From Pseudolysinimonas kribbensis (lineage in GTDB: Bacteria > Actinomycetota > Actinomycetes > Actinomycetales > Microbacteriaceae): a stretch of 64,000 bases of DNA. Position numbers and translations under genes: made by a program. The DNA is taken from NCBI RefSeq assembly GCF_030161895.1, contig NZ_BSVB01000001.1, positions 1,860,001 to 1,924,000 on the forward strand, read 5' to 3'. How positions within the stretch are numbered: the first letter of the stretch is position 1; every line of letters begins with the position of its first letter. Under the pieces are notes generated by a model that made no database searches, was not told where the DNA came from, and was given only the letters and a program-made list of their open reading frames with translations. Positions 44,454 to 53,489 of the stretch are shown piece by piece.

Positions 44454-45109
44454 TCGCGGCGCCCAGCAAGTCGCGGCTGGCGTACGACTGGATCCGGAGC
44501 CGGATCGCCGACGGTCGCCTCCCGCCCGGCACCCGCCTGGTGCTCGCGGCCGTCGCCGGCGAGCTCGGCGTGAGCGCGGTGCCGGTGCGCGAGGCGATCC
44601 GGCTGCTGGAGGCCGAGGGTCTCGTCACCTTCGAGCGGAACGTGGGGGCGCAGGTCGCCCTGGTCGACGAGGGCGAGTACGTCGCGACGATGCAGGTGCT
44701 CGGCATCGCCGAGGGTGCCGCGACCGCGATCTCGGCTCCATGGGTGACGGCCGACGATCTCGACCGCGCCGCGGCGATCAACGCGCGCCTGGAGGCGATG
44801 CTCGCCGACTTCGACCCGCACGCCTTCACCCGGCTGAACGCCGAGTTCCACGCCGTGCTGTTCGAGCGCTGCCCCAACCCGCAGTTGCTCGCCATCGTGC
44901 GCCGCGCCTGGGATCGCCTGGCCCGGCTGCGCGACTCGACCTTCAGCTTCGTGCCCGAACGCGCGGTGGAGTCGGTGCGCGAGCACGTCGGCATCCTCGA
45001 GCTCATCCGCGCCGGGGCGCCGGAGCTCGACATCGAGCTCACCGCCCGTGCACATCGCACCCGCACGGTCGACGCGCTCCTCGCGTACCAGGCGCTGCAC
45101 CGCCACTGA
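44441..45109 (+). CDS. GntR-family regulator, FCD-domain type
   Basis: 222 residues. Winged HTH at 10-75: YDWIRSRIADGRLPPGTRL, LGVSAVPVREAIRLLEAEGL. The FCD effector domain holds the metal-binding Asp/His pattern, FHAVLFERCPNPQLL and EHVGILELIRAGAPELDIEL. It overlaps the FAH-RraA stop by 13 bp, so it is part of the operon. Probably it represses the operon until an aromatic-pathway intermediate binds; the paired TATAC sites at 42961-42992 fit this. Confidence 0.87.
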   Translation: MAELIAAPSKSRLAYDWIRSRIADGRLPPGTRLVLAAVAGELGVSAVPVREAIRLLEAEGLVTFERNVGAQVALVDEGEYVATMQVLGIAEGAATAISAPWVTADDLDRAAAINARLEAMLADFDPHAFTRLNAEFHAVLFERCPNPQLLAIVRRAWDRLARLRDSTFSFVPERAVESVREHVGILELIRAGAPELDIELTARAHRTRTVDALLAYQALHRH

Positions 45110-45124
45110 CCCGGGAGGAGCACC

Positions 45125-46072
45125 ATGCCGTACCGCACCGATCCGCGCACCCTGCGCGGCTCGATCGCGCCGCTCATGACGCCGTTCACCGCCGACGGCG
45201 AGGTCGACCACGAGAGCCTCGCCAACCTCGTGCGCTGGCAGCTCGCCCACGGCACGCACGGCCTGTCGATCGGCGGGTCCACCGGCGAGCCGAGCGCGCA
45301 GAGCACCGACGAGCGGGTCGCCGCGATCGCGACCGTGCTGGAGGCATCCGGGCACCGCGTGCCGGTCGTGCCCGGCACCGGCAGTGCACGGCTCGACGAG
45401 ACGATCGAGCTCACCGCGCGCGCCGTCGAGCTCGGCATCGACGCGGCGCTCATCATCACGCCGTACTACGCGCGGCCCACGCAGGAGGCGCTCTACGTCT
45501 GGTACCGGACGGTCGCGGCCGAGTTCCCCGACCTGCCGATCCTCGCCTATAACGTGCCCTCGCGCACCGCGGTCGACATCGCGCCGGAGACGATCGCGCG
45601 GCTGTTCCGCGACGTCGAGAACTTCGTCGGCGTGAAGGAGACCACGCGCGACTTCGAGCACTTCAGCCGTGTCATCCGGCTGTGCGGACCGGACCTCGTG
45701 GTCTGGTCGGGCATCGAGCTGCTGTGCCTGCCGCTGCTCGCGCTGGGCGGCGCCGGATACCTGAGTGCCACCGCGAACATCGCGCCGGCCGCGCACGCGC
45801 GGATGTACGAGCTGTGGATGGCGGGTGACGTCGAGGGCGCGCGCGCCATCCACTACGGGCTGCACCCGCTCGTCGACCTGCTGTTCGTGGAGACCAACCC
45901 CGCGCCCGGCAAGTGGGTGCTCGAGGAGCGCGGGCTGATCCGCTCCGGCGCCGTGCGTCCGCCGCTCATCCCGCCGACCGACGCCGGCGTCGAGCGGATG
46001 CGGGTCTACCTCGAACAGGGCGCCGACTACCTGACGCCGGTGGACGGCTTCGAGATCGGGGACCGCGGATGA
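45125..46072 (+). CDS. DapA/dihydrodipicolinate-synthase-family aldolase
   Basis: 315 residues, a TIM-barrel class I aldolase. GTHGLSIGGSTGEPS is the phosphate/carboxylate loop and YNVPSRTAVDIAPET follows. The Schiff-base lysine should be in FVGVKETTRDFEHFSRVI, with GSG-like ALGGAGYLSATANIAPA at the C-terminal face. Encoded with HpaE and HpaD it most likely performs a retro-aldol step in the homoprotocatechuate lower pathway, replacing HpaI, rather than lysine biosynthesis. Good ribosome site GGGAGGAGCACC before ATG 45125. Its stop overlaps the next ATG. Confidence 0.85.
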   Translation: MPYRTDPRTLRGSIAPLMTPFTADGEVDHESLANLVRWQLAHGTHGLSIGGSTGEPSAQSTDERVAAIATVLEASGHRVPVVPGTGSARLDETIELTARAVELGIDAALIITPYYARPTQEALYVWYRTVAAEFPDLPILAYNVPSRTAVDIAPETIARLFRDVENFVGVKETTRDFEHFSRVIRLCGPDLVVWSGIELLCLPLLALGGAGYLSATANIAPAAHARMYELWMAGDVEGARAIHYGLHPLVDLLFVETNPAPGKWVLEERGLIRSGAVRPPLIPPTDAGVERMRVYLEQGADYLTPVDGFEIGDRG

Positions 46073-47568
46073 CGCCGCACCACGTGCCCGCCGGGCTGCC
46101 GGATGGCATCCGGCACTACATCGACGGACGCGTCGTCGACAGCGTCGACGGCGGCACCTTCGAGGTGCTCGATCCGGTGACCAACGAGCCCTACGTGCGC
46201 GCGGCGGCCGGCACCGCGGCGGACGTCGACCGCGCCGTCGAGGCCGCGACGCTCGCGTTCCGGCAGGGGCCGTGGCCGCGGATGAAGGCGCGCGAGCGCG
46301 CCCGCATCCTGAACCGGATCGCCGACGCGGTCGAGGCGCAGAACGACCGGCTGGCAGAGCTGGAGACCTTCGACACCGGCCTGCCGATCACCCAGGCGCT
46401 CGGCCAGGCGCTGCGGGCGGCGGAGAACTTCCGCTTCTTCGCCGACCTGATCGTCGCCCAGTCCGACGACGCGTACCAGGTGCCGGGCGCGCAGCTGAAC
46501 TACGTCCACCGCAAGCCGATCGGCGTCGCGGGGCTCATCACGCCGTGGAACACGCCCTTCATGCTCGAGAGCTGGAAGCTCGCGCCCGCGCTGGCATCCG
46601 GCTGCACCGTCGTGCTGAAGCCGGCCGAGTTCACCCCGCTGTCGGCCAGCCTGTGGGCGGGCATCTTCGAGCAGGCCGGCCTGCCGCCGGGCGTCTTCAA
46701 CCTCGTCAACGGGCTCGGCGAGGAGGCCGGCGATGCGCTGGTGCGGCATCCGGGCGTCCCGCTCATCTCGTTCACGGGCGAGAGCCGCACCGGGCAGCTG
46801 ATCTTCGCCAACGCGGCGCCGATGCTCAAGGGCCTGTCGATGGAGCTCGGCGGCAAGTCGCCGGCCGTCGTGTTCGCGGACGCGGACCTCGACGCCGCGA
46901 TCGACTCGACGCTGTTCGGGGTGTTCTCGCTCAACGGCGAGCGCTGCACCGCCGGCAGCCGGATCCTCGTCGAGCGTCCGGTCTACGACGAGTTCCTGGA
47001 GCGCTACGCCGCGCGCGCCGCGAACATCGTGGTCGGCGATCCGTACGACCCGGCCACCGAGGTCGGCGCGCTCGTGCATCCGGAGCACGTCGACAAGGTC
47101 ATGGGTTATGTCGAGCTCGGCAAGAGCGAGGGTCGCCTGCTCGCCGGCGGAGGGCGGCCGCCGGGCCTCGAGACCGGCAACTACGTCGCGCCGACCGTGT
47201 TCGCCGACGTGGCACCGGATGCCCGGATCTTCCAGGAGGAGATCTTCGGCCCCGTCGTGACGATCACCCCGTTCGACACCGACGACGAGGCGCTGGAGCT
47301 CGCCAACGGCACGCGCTACGGCCTCGCCGCCTACCTCTGGACCACCGATCTCGAGCGCGCGCACACCTTCGCGCACCGCGTGGAGGCCGGCATGGTCTGG
47401 CTGAACTCGCACAACGTGCGCGACCTGCGCACCCCGTTCGGCGGGGTCAAGGCGTCCGGGCTCGGGCACGAGGGCGGCTACCGCTCGATCGACTTCTACA
47501 CCGACCAGCAGGCCGTGCACATCACGCTCGGGCCGGTGCACACCCCGAGGTTCGGAGTCCGGCGATGA
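46069..47568 (+). CDS. hpaE: 5-carboxymethyl-2-hydroxymuconate semialdehyde dehydrogenase (HpaE-like)
   Basis: A 499-residue NAD-dependent aldehyde dehydrogenase. Motifs: ITPWNTPFMLESWKLAPALA, the NAD loop SFTGESRTGQLI, catalytic Glu in MELGGKSPAVVF and catalytic Cys in NGERCTAGSRILV, and FGGVKASGLGHEGG at the C-terminus. In the homoprotocatechuate pathway this oxidises the HpaD ring-cleavage product to the dicarboxylate. ATGA overlaps on both sides with the aldolase and hpaD couple the three genes. Assignment to HpaE rests on the neighbour and typical size. Confidence 0.88.
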   Translation: MTPHHVPAGLPDGIRHYIDGRVVDSVDGGTFEVLDPVTNEPYVRAAAGTAADVDRAVEAATLAFRQGPWPRMKARERARILNRIADAVEAQNDRLAELETFDTGLPITQALGQALRAAENFRFFADLIVAQSDDAYQVPGAQLNYVHRKPIGVAGLITPWNTPFMLESWKLAPALASGCTVVLKPAEFTPLSASLWAGIFEQAGLPPGVFNLVNGLGEEAGDALVRHPGVPLISFTGESRTGQLIFANAAPMLKGLSMELGGKSPAVVFADADLDAAIDSTLFGVFSLNGERCTAGSRILVERPVYDEFLERYAARAANIVVGDPYDPATEVGALVHPEHVDKVMGYVELGKSEGRLLAGGGRPPGLETGNYVAPTVFADVAPDARIFQEEIFGPVVTITPFDTDDEALELANGTRYGLAAYLWTTDLERAHTFAHRVEAGMVWLNSHNVRDLRTPFGGVKASGLGHEGGYRSIDFYTDQQAVHITLGPVHTPRFGVRR

Positions 47569-48614
47569 CCATCCCCTTCGACATCGTGCGGTGCGCCTAC
47601 GCCGAGCTCGTCGTGACCGACCTCGCGGCGGCGCGGGCGTTCTACGTCGACGTGCTCGGCCTCGTGGTGACCGAGGAGGACGAGAACGTCATCTGCCTCC
47701 GCACCCTGGAGGAGTTCATCCACCACAACCTCGTGCTGCGCCGGGGGCCGGTCGCGGCCGCCGCCGCGCTCGCCTTCCGGGTGCGCACGCCGGAGGACGT
47801 CGATCGCGCGGAACGGCACTACCGCGACCTCGGATGCCGCACCGAGCGCCGCGCGTCCGGCTTCGTGCCCGGCGTGGGCGACGCGGTGCGCGTGATCGAC
47901 CCGCTCGGGTTCCCGTACGAGTTCTTCTTCGAGGTGGAGCACGTCGAGCGCCTCGCCTGGCGCTACGACCTGTACACGCCCGGCGCGCTCGTGCGGCTCG
48001 ACCACTTCAACCAGGTGACGCCCGACGTGCCGGCGGGGCGCGACTACCTGGAGAGCATCGGGTTCCGCGTCACGGAGGACATCCAGGACGCGGACGGCGT
48101 CACCTACGCCGCGTGGCTGCACCGCAAGGACACCGTGCACGACACCGCGCTCACCGGCGGCGACGGCCCGCGCCTGCACCACATCGCGTTCTCGACCCAC
48201 GAGAAGCACAACATCATCGCGATCTGCGACAAGCTCGGCGCCCTGCGCCTGAGCGACGTCATCGAGCGCGGCCCCGGCCGGCACGGCGTCTCGAACGCGT
48301 TCTACCTCTATCTGCGCGATCCGGATGGGCACCGCGTCGAGATCTACACGCAGGACTACTACACGGGTGACCCCGACAATCCGGTCGTCACCTGGGACGT
48401 GCACGACAACCAGCGCCGCGACTGGTGGGGCAACCCGGTCGTGCCGAGCTGGTACACCGAGGCCTCCCTCGTGCTCGACCTCGACGGCGAGCCGCAGCCG
48501 GTCGTGCACCGCGAGCAGCCGAGCGAGCTCGCCGTGACGATCGGCGCCGACGGGTTCTCGTACACCCGGGAGGGCGACACCGAGAAAGGGTTCAAGCTCG
48601 GTCAGCAGCTCTGA
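47565..48614 (+). CDS. hpaD: Homoprotocatechuate 2,3-dioxygenase (extradiol, HPCD/MndD type)
   Basis: A 349-residue vicinal-oxygen-chelate dioxygenase very similar to the Brevibacterium fuscum HPCD and Arthrobacter MndD enzymes. Recognisable stretches are FYVDVLGLVVTEEDENVICL, VRLDHFNQVTPDVP (metal His), RLHHIAFSTHEKHNIIAICD (metal His), YLYLRDPDGHRVEIYTQDYY (metal Glu) and the C-terminal lid GDTEKGFKLGQ. It opens 3,4-dihydroxyphenylacetate at C2-C3 with Fe(II) or Mn(II). Its ATG overlaps the hpaE stop. It is the strongest functional anchor in the cluster. Confidence 0.95.
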   Translation: MTIPFDIVRCAYAELVVTDLAAARAFYVDVLGLVVTEEDENVICLRTLEEFIHHNLVLRRGPVAAAAALAFRVRTPEDVDRAERHYRDLGCRTERRASGFVPGVGDAVRVIDPLGFPYEFFFEVEHVERLAWRYDLYTPGALVRLDHFNQVTPDVPAGRDYLESIGFRVTEDIQDADGVTYAAWLHRKDTVHDTALTGGDGPRLHHIAFSTHEKHNIIAICDKLGALRLSDVIERGPGRHGVSNAFYLYLRDPDGHRVEIYTQDYYTGDPDNPVVTWDVHDNQRRDWWGNPVVPSWYTEASLVLDLDGEPQPVVHREQPSELAVTIGADGFSYTREGDTEKGFKLGQQL

Positions 48615-48630
48615 GCGTGGTCGGGCGCGC

Positions 48631-49365
48631 TCAGATCACGGTGGCACCGCCGTCGGCGACTAGTTCCAGGCCGTTGACGTAGCTCGAGTCGTCCGACGCG
48701 AGGAACAGCGCGACCGACGCGATCTCCTCGGGCCGGCCCATCCACCGGCGCGGGATCACGGACTCGAAGGCCGCCTTCATCTCCGCGTCCATCACCTGCT
48801 CCAGTACGGGCGAGTCGACCTGGCCCGGGGTCAGGACGTTCACGCGGATGTTCCGGTCCCGAAGCTCCGACACCCAGGTGCGTGCCAGGGCGAGCTGCAC
48901 GGCCTTGCTCGCCGCGTACACGCCGAAGCCGGCGTACCCCTTGAGCGACGCGTTCGACCCGGTCATGAAGATCGACCCTCCGTCGTTGAACAGCGGCAGC
49001 GCCTTCTGGACGGTGAAGACCGTGCCGCGCGCGTTCAGCCCGAAGATGGCGTCGAAGTGCTCCTCGGTGATCTCGCCCAGCCTGCTCTGCTCGCCGATCC
49101 CGGCGCTCGCCCACAGCACGTCGATGGAGCCCGCCTCCCGCTCGACCGTCGCGAACAGCCGGTCCAGGTCCCCGAGGTCGGCCGAGTCGGCCTGGACGCC
49201 GATCGCGTCGTGCCCGATCATTTCGAGCGCGCGGTCCAGCGCGTCCTTCCGCCGGCCGGTGATGACGACGCGCGCGCCCTCGTCGGCGAACAGCCGGGCG
49301 CCCGCCAGCGCCATCCCGCTCGTCGCGCCGGTGATGACCGCGACTTTGCCCTCGAGCTTCCCCAT
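48631..49365 (-). CDS. Short-chain dehydrogenase/reductase
   Basis: A 244-residue classical SDR. Cofactor site VAVITGATSGMALAGARLFA; the usual TGxxxGIG becomes TGATSGMA, an altered third Gly. Catalytic SFM/S-Y-K tetrad in SIFMTGSNASLKGYAGFGVYAASKA (Ser, YxxxK). VITGRRKDALDRAL suggests NADP preference (Arg after the second strand). Its ATG comes two bases after the stop of the reductase gene, so the pair forms one operon controlled by the divergent TetR. Substrate unknown. Confidence 0.87.
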   Translation of the reverse strand: MGKLEGKVAVITGATSGMALAGARLFADEGARVVITGRRKDALDRALEMIGHDAIGVQADSADLGDLDRLFATVEREAGSIDVLWASAGIGEQSRLGEITEEHFDAIFGLNARGTVFTVQKALPLFNDGGSIFMTGSNASLKGYAGFGVYAASKAVQLALARTWVSELRDRNIRVNVLTPGQVDSPVLEQVMDAEMKAAFESVIPRRWMGRPEEIASVALFLASDDSSYVNGLELVADGGATVI

Positions 49366-49367
49366 GA

Positions 49368-49978
49368 TCACTTGGCCCCGAACGCGACGTCGAACCCGCT
49401 GCCGTTGCGCGCCAGCCCCATGAGCAGGATCGCCGCCCACTCCAGGGCGTGGGTGGATTCCATTCCTCCCGCATCGAGCGGCCGGATGCCGAGGCTCTCC
49501 AAGAACTCCGCGAAGCGCTGCCTGGACTCGGCGTCGCCTCCCGCGAAGAAGATGTCCAGCGGCCCGTCAGCGGCGAGCACGCCGCGGAAGACGGTGTTGA
49601 ACGCCTTGATGACCCGGGTGCTCGCCGGGGCGGCGCCGGCGATCTGCTGCGAGACCGAGTCGCCGGGGAGGTGACGACTCCGCTCGCGTCGGGGTTGAAG
49701 GGGTTGGTGATGTCGATCAGGATCTTGCCGGCCAGGGCGTCGCCGTACTGCGCGACCACGTCGAGGGCACCGGTGTGAAGGACCGCCAGGACGACGATGT
49801 CGCCCACCGGTCGTGCGCCGAAGGTCCCCACCGTCGCCCCGTCGCCGATCTGATCGGCGAGCGCCTGGGACTTCGCGGTGTCGCGGCTCATCACCTCGAC
49901 GGTGTGGCCGTGCTGCGCCGCTCGGCGGCCGATCGCGCCGGCCATGTTGCCCGAGCCGATGATGCTGATGGTGGTCAT
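49368..49978 (-). CDS. NAD(P)-binding F420-dependent-reductase-like protein (frameshift)
   Basis: About 203 residues after repair. Rossmann start MTTISIIGSGNMAGAIGRRA, then VEVMSRDTAKSQALADQIGD and NPFNPDASGVVTSPGDS. Homologues are annotated NADPH-dependent F420 reductases or NAD-binding oxidoreductases. The frame breaks at G4 49665-49668 (after GVVTSP); one more G gives SVSQQIAGAAPASTRVI and a complete C-terminus. ATG 49978 follows GAGGAGTAC. It probably acts with the next SDR. Confidence 0.8.
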
Positions 49979-50037
49979 CTCGTGTACTCCTCGTCGTTCT
50001 CCGGTGGACCGGATGGTCGCCATGCGGCCGGCCTCAA

Positions 50038-50088
50038 AGGTGAGGCTCCCCTCCGGTTACAGGTCCCAACCGGAGGGGTGCCTCACCT
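50038..50088. promoter_or_regulatory. Large palindromic TetR operator between divergent redox operon and tetR
   Basis: Arms of 21 bp (50038-50058 and 50068-50088) are complementary at 20 positions around a nine-base loop. Each contains CCCCTCCGGTT or its complement and AGGTGAGGC. Such symmetry exceeds a single TetR half-site pair and could hold two overlapping dimers. It lies between the reductase-SDR operon and the TetR gene. Confidence 0.75.
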
Positions 50089-50123
50089 ATTCCACGATTC
50101 CGCAGTAGATTCGACCGGTGAGC

Positions 50124-50780
50124 ATGACGGAGGCCGACCGCGCACGTGCGCCCCGTCGTCGCGATGCCCGGGAGCGTCGCGACAAGCTGCTTGCCGCCGC
50201 ACGCAGCGAGTTCGCCGCGCGCGGCGTGGATGCCTCGTTGGAGCGGATCGCGCGAAACGCGGGTGTCGCGATCGGAACCCTCTACCGCCACTTCCCGACC
50301 CGCATGGACCTGCTCCTCGCCGCGTTCGAGCCGCGCCTGCAGGAGTTCCTCGGCGACGCCACGGAGGTCGCGGAGCTCGACGATCCGTGGGACGCGTTCG
50401 TCCGCTACCTCGAGAACCTGTTCCGGGCGCAGGCCGGCGATCGCGGGTTCAACGACTTCCTCTCCCGACGCTTCCCGGGCAGCCCGGAGACGGAGCGCAT
50501 CCACGACGAGCTGTGCCACCAGATCGGGCGCCTTCTCGCCCGGGCCCAGGACGCCGGCGAGGCGCGACCCGACATCACGCTCGCCGACATCGTCACCCTG
50601 ATCTGGTCCAACGGCCGGATCATCGACGCGACCGCCGCCACCGCGCCCGACGCCTGGCGACGCCACCTGCACCTCATGCTCGACGCCTACCGGGCCGAGC
50701 GGGCGCATCCGGTTCCCGAGCCGCCGTTGACCGAGAAGCAGCTCTACGACGCGATGGTCGACCTCAGCAAGGCCGACTGA
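50124..50780 (+). CDS. TetR-family transcriptional regulator
   Basis: 218 residues. TetR HTH: RERRDKLLAAARSEFAARGV, ASLERIARNAGVAIGTLYRH, with recognition helix IGTLYRHFPTR. A helical C-terminal ligand domain ends EKQLYDAMVDLSKAD. ATG 50124 (or GTG 50118) is the start. Divergent from the reductase-SDR pair across a strong palindrome, which it most likely binds. The inducer is unknown; an electrophile or quinone-like compound is possible. Confidence 0.87.
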   Translation: MTEADRARAPRRRDARERRDKLLAAARSEFAARGVDASLERIARNAGVAIGTLYRHFPTRMDLLLAAFEPRLQEFLGDATEVAELDDPWDAFVRYLENLFRAQAGDRGFNDFLSRRFPGSPETERIHDELCHQIGRLLARAQDAGEARPDITLADIVTLIWSNGRIIDATAATAPDAWRRHLHLMLDAYRAERAHPVPEPPLTEKQLYDAMVDLSKAD

Positions 50781-50802
50781 CCGGCTCCCTCGGGCCGGTC
50801 CG

Positions 50803-51534
50803 TCAGGCCGGCAGGGCCAGACGGGCCCCCGGGGTGCCGACGACCTCGCCGTCGCGGCGCACGCACAGCACGTCGACGGGCATCGTCGCGGTGACCTCGT
50901 CGCAGGTCTCCTGACCGCCGGCGAGGATGGCGGTCGCGAGCACGTCGGCAGTCACGATGTCGGCCGCGAGCACGGTGACCTGGTCGAAATCGGGGCGGGG
51001 TCCCCAGACGTGCTCGCCGCGCTCGGAGACGCCCGAGGTCGCGATCGCCCGGTGGGGGGCGGAGATCGCGACGGCGGTCAGCAGCCGACGGCGATCCGCC
51101 GGGTCCGCGATGCCGATCGTCTGCTCCGCGCCGTCGGACAGGCGGGTCAGGATGTCCCCACCGCATCCGATGCTCCAGGTCGTCGCGCCGGCGTGGTCGA
51201 GGGCCGTTCCCGCGTCGCGGATGGCGAGCGCCTTGACGACGCCGGAGAGGTCGACGACCCCGTCCGGCCGATGCGGGGTGAAGGCACCGTGCGTCGCCGA
51301 CCTCCAGCCGAGGGCCAGCTCGTAGACATTGCGCAGCTCGGCGCCCGCGGCGAGGAGCGCCAGGCGGCCGTCGGCGATCCTGCTGATCTCGCTGTCCGGT
51401 CGGTACAGGCTGAACCTGCGGTCGAACGCCGCGAAGACGCCCTCCACCTCGCGCAGGACGTGCCGCGCAATCGGTGCATCGGCGTGGATCGACACCACGG
51501 TGCCCATCGTCGAGAAGACGTGCCAGGCAGTCAT
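50803..51534 (-). CDS. apbE: FAD:protein FMN transferase ApbE
   Basis: 243 residues of the ApbE family: FSTMGTVVSIHADAPIARHV at the N-terminus, FDRRFSLYRPDSEISRI, the FAD-site stretch GVVDLSGVVKALAIRDA (canonical VDLGGIAKG with two changes) and WSIGCGGDILTRLS. It covalently attaches FMN to a Thr of an FMN-binding protein, and the adjacent gene encodes just such a protein. Its ATG directly follows the stop codon of that gene (TAG ATG), so they are translated together. No signal peptide is seen. Confidence 0.9.
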   Translation of the reverse strand: MTAWHVFSTMGTVVSIHADAPIARHVLREVEGVFAAFDRRFSLYRPDSEISRIADGRLALLAAGAELRNVYELALGWRSATHGAFTPHRPDGVVDLSGVVKALAIRDAGTALDHAGATTWSIGCGGDILTRLSDGAEQTIGIADPADRRRLLTAVAISAPHRAIATSGVSERGEHVWGPRPDFDQVTVLAADIVTADVLATAILAGGQETCDEVTATMPVDVLCVRRDGEVVGTPGARLALPA

Positions 51535-52017
51535 CTAGGCGGCCTTGTCGAGCGCGGACTGCAGCGAGGTGAGGTAGCCCCGGCTGGTGAAGGTGGCTCC
51601 CGAGATCATGCTGACCTTCGCGGACTGCGCCTGCAGGACCTCCCTCTTGAGCAGCGGGACCGCCTGGCTGTTGATCCGCTCGGAGCGACCGTCGTACGCC
51701 TGAAGCGTCGGCGTCGCGACGTCGCTGATCCTGCCGCTCGCGACCACGATCGACACCTGGACCTCGCCGTACGGCGTCTGCACCGACGCCCCCGTGAAGG
51801 TGCCGTCCTTGAGCGTCGACGACGCCGGGCTCCCGCTGCCCGACCCGGAGCTCCCGGAGGTCGGGGCGCCGTTCGAGCCGGAGCCCGCCGTTGCGCCGGT
51901 CGGACCCGTTGACGTCGTCGTCGCCGGGTGGCCGAGCGCCGCCGCTCCGATCTGCCACCCGATGATGAGGACGGCGGCGGAGGCGAAGACACCACCGAGA
52001 GTTCCCCGCGTGCTCAT
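51535..52017 (-). CDS. Membrane-anchored FMN-binding domain protein
   Basis: 160 residues. N-terminal transmembrane anchor (residues 8-28, FASAAVLIIGWQIGAAAL), a Gly/Ser/Thr-rich linker (residues 32-68), then an FMN-binding domain. The key motif SMISGATFTSRGY resembles the S(G)AT(S/T) site where ApbE attaches FMN to Thr. The domain therefore lies outside the membrane. Its start overlaps the ferric-reductase-like gene stop (ATGA), and ApbE follows, so it should carry electrons from the flavocytochrome. Confidence 0.88.
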   Translation of the reverse strand: MSTRGTLGGVFASAAVLIIGWQIGAAALGHPATTTSTGPTGATAGSGSNGAPTSGSSGSGSGSPASSTLKDGTFTGASVQTPYGEVQVSIVVASGRISDVATPTLQAYDGRSERINSQAVPLLKREVLQAQSAKVSMISGATFTSRGYLTSLQSALDKAA

Positions 52018-53423
52018 AGTTCGAACCTCTCCCGGTGGATGTGGGCGGACGCGACGCCGCGATGGTGGGCTTCGTGCTCGACGGCATCGGCCCAGCTGTC
52101 GGGCCCGCAGATGTAGACCTCGGAGTCGTCGAGGTGGGGAAAGGCGCTGCGCATCGACACCCCGCGGTGCGCGTCGGCGGCGGACAGCCAGCTCGAGGAA
52201 CCGGATCCCCGCCGGCCGATCGACACCCAGGCGTTCCAGCCGCGGTCCTGGCACAACCGCAGGATCTCGTCCCAGAGGAAGAGGGATCGGGGATCCGAGG
52301 CCCGCACGATCACCGACACCATTCCCCGACCGGCGTCGAGCCGCTCGAGCAGGGCCCGGGCCGGCGTCACGCCGATACCCGCCGCGAACACGGCGACCCG
52401 TTCCCTGCCGCGGGCCGCGTCGGTGAAGATCCCGTACGGCCCCTCGAAGGTCACGGGGGTGCCGTGCCGCAGCGACGCCTGGAGGGCCCGCGTCCCGTCA
52501 CCGAGCTCCCGCACCGTGATGCGCGCGGTGCGCGACGTCGGCACCGACGAGAGCGACAACGGGTGGGCGTGCCACCAGGTGCGACCGGTCCAGAACCGCC
52601 AGGTGAAGAACTGGCCGCCCTGCGCCCCGAGCCTGTCGAGATCGCGGCCACGGAGGTGGATCGAGATCGCGTCGGGCGCGATCCGCTCGACGCGATCGAC
52701 GACGATCCGGTGCCGCATGCTCTGCACCGCCGGCTCGACGAATCGGAAGGTGACGATCGCGCCGAGGGCGAGCACGTAGAGCGCGATCCAGTAGACGCGC
52801 TGGGGCGTGTCCGCGGCGAAGACGGTGCCCTGGCTGAACTGGTGCGGCAGGGCCGTGAGCACCGCAGCATAGGAAAGCAGGTGGATGAGGTGCCACACCT
52901 CGTAGCGCAGCTTCCGCCGCACCGCGACCAGCGAAGTGACGATCACGGCGACGAACAGGCCCAGCGAGAGGTACGCGATCGGCATGTCCTGTGCGCCGAT
53001 GAGCGACGCCGTCTCGGCGACGATGTTCGCCCGGTCGGCCCACGCGTACCCCAGCGTGAGGAGGACCCCGTGCGCGAGCAGGAGGTAGAACGCCGGCTTG
53101 CCGAGCTGCCGATGGACCGCCATCGCCCGGTCATGCCCGATCGTGCGGTCGATGAGCGGGACACGGGCTGCGAGCACGAGCATCACGAGCACCAGGTCGC
53201 TGCCGACCAGGCCCGCCACGATTCCTCCAGCGGTCAGCAGGTCCCCGATGCCGGCGAGCGCGACGCCGTGGGTGAGGTACATGGCGACGGCGAGCGCGGC
53301 GCTGGCCCAGGCGACCACCGTCAGCAGATCCGCGCGGCGGAGACGGCGACGATGGCGGAGCGCACGACCGGCGGCCGGCGCGGCGGCCGACGTCAGCGCG
53401 GGGGCGGTGATCGCGGAAGCCAT
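52014..53423 (-). CDS. Ferric-reductase-like flavocytochrome with ferredoxin-NADP reductase domain
   Basis: About 469 residues. The N-terminal membrane domain (residues 35-225) has paired His for haem: AVHRQLGKPAFYLLLAHG (His 14 apart) and VWHLIHLLSYAAVLTALPH. A cytosolic FAD/NAD(P) reductase follows: FAD motif HPLSLSS, VTFEGPYGIFTDAARG, NAD motif VAVFAAGIGVTPARALLERL, and C-terminal YICGPDSWADAV. It moves electrons from NAD(P)H across the membrane. The FMN-binding protein and ApbE follow, so together they could reduce an extracytoplasmic acceptor such as Fe(III). ATG 53423 is chosen; 53432 is also possible. Confidence 0.87.
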   Translation of the reverse strand: MASAITAPALTSAAAPAAGRALRHRRRLRRADLLTVVAWASAALAVAMYLTHGVALAGIGDLLTAGGIVAGLVGSDLVLVMLVLAARVPLIDRTIGHDRAMAVHRQLGKPAFYLLLAHGVLLTLGYAWADRANIVAETASLIGAQDMPIAYLSLGLFVAVIVTSLVAVRRKLRYEVWHLIHLLSYAAVLTALPHQFSQGTVFAADTPQRVYWIALYVLALGAIVTFRFVEPAVQSMRHRIVVDRVERIAPDAISIHLRGRDLDRLGAQGGQFFTWRFWTGRTWWHAHPLSLSSVPTSRTARITVRELGDGTRALQASLRHGTPVTFEGPYGIFTDAARGRERVAVFAAGIGVTPARALLERLDAGRGMVSVIVRASDPRSLFLWDEILRLCQDRGWNAWVSIGRRGSGSSSWLSAADAHRGVSMRSAFPHLDDSEVYICGPDSWADAVEHEAHHRGVASAHIHRERFEL

Positions 53424-53489
53424 GGACGACATGCTCCGCACGCCGCCTTGGCCGATGCTCGGAACCGAGCCCGTGGCCGACGAGAGCCT

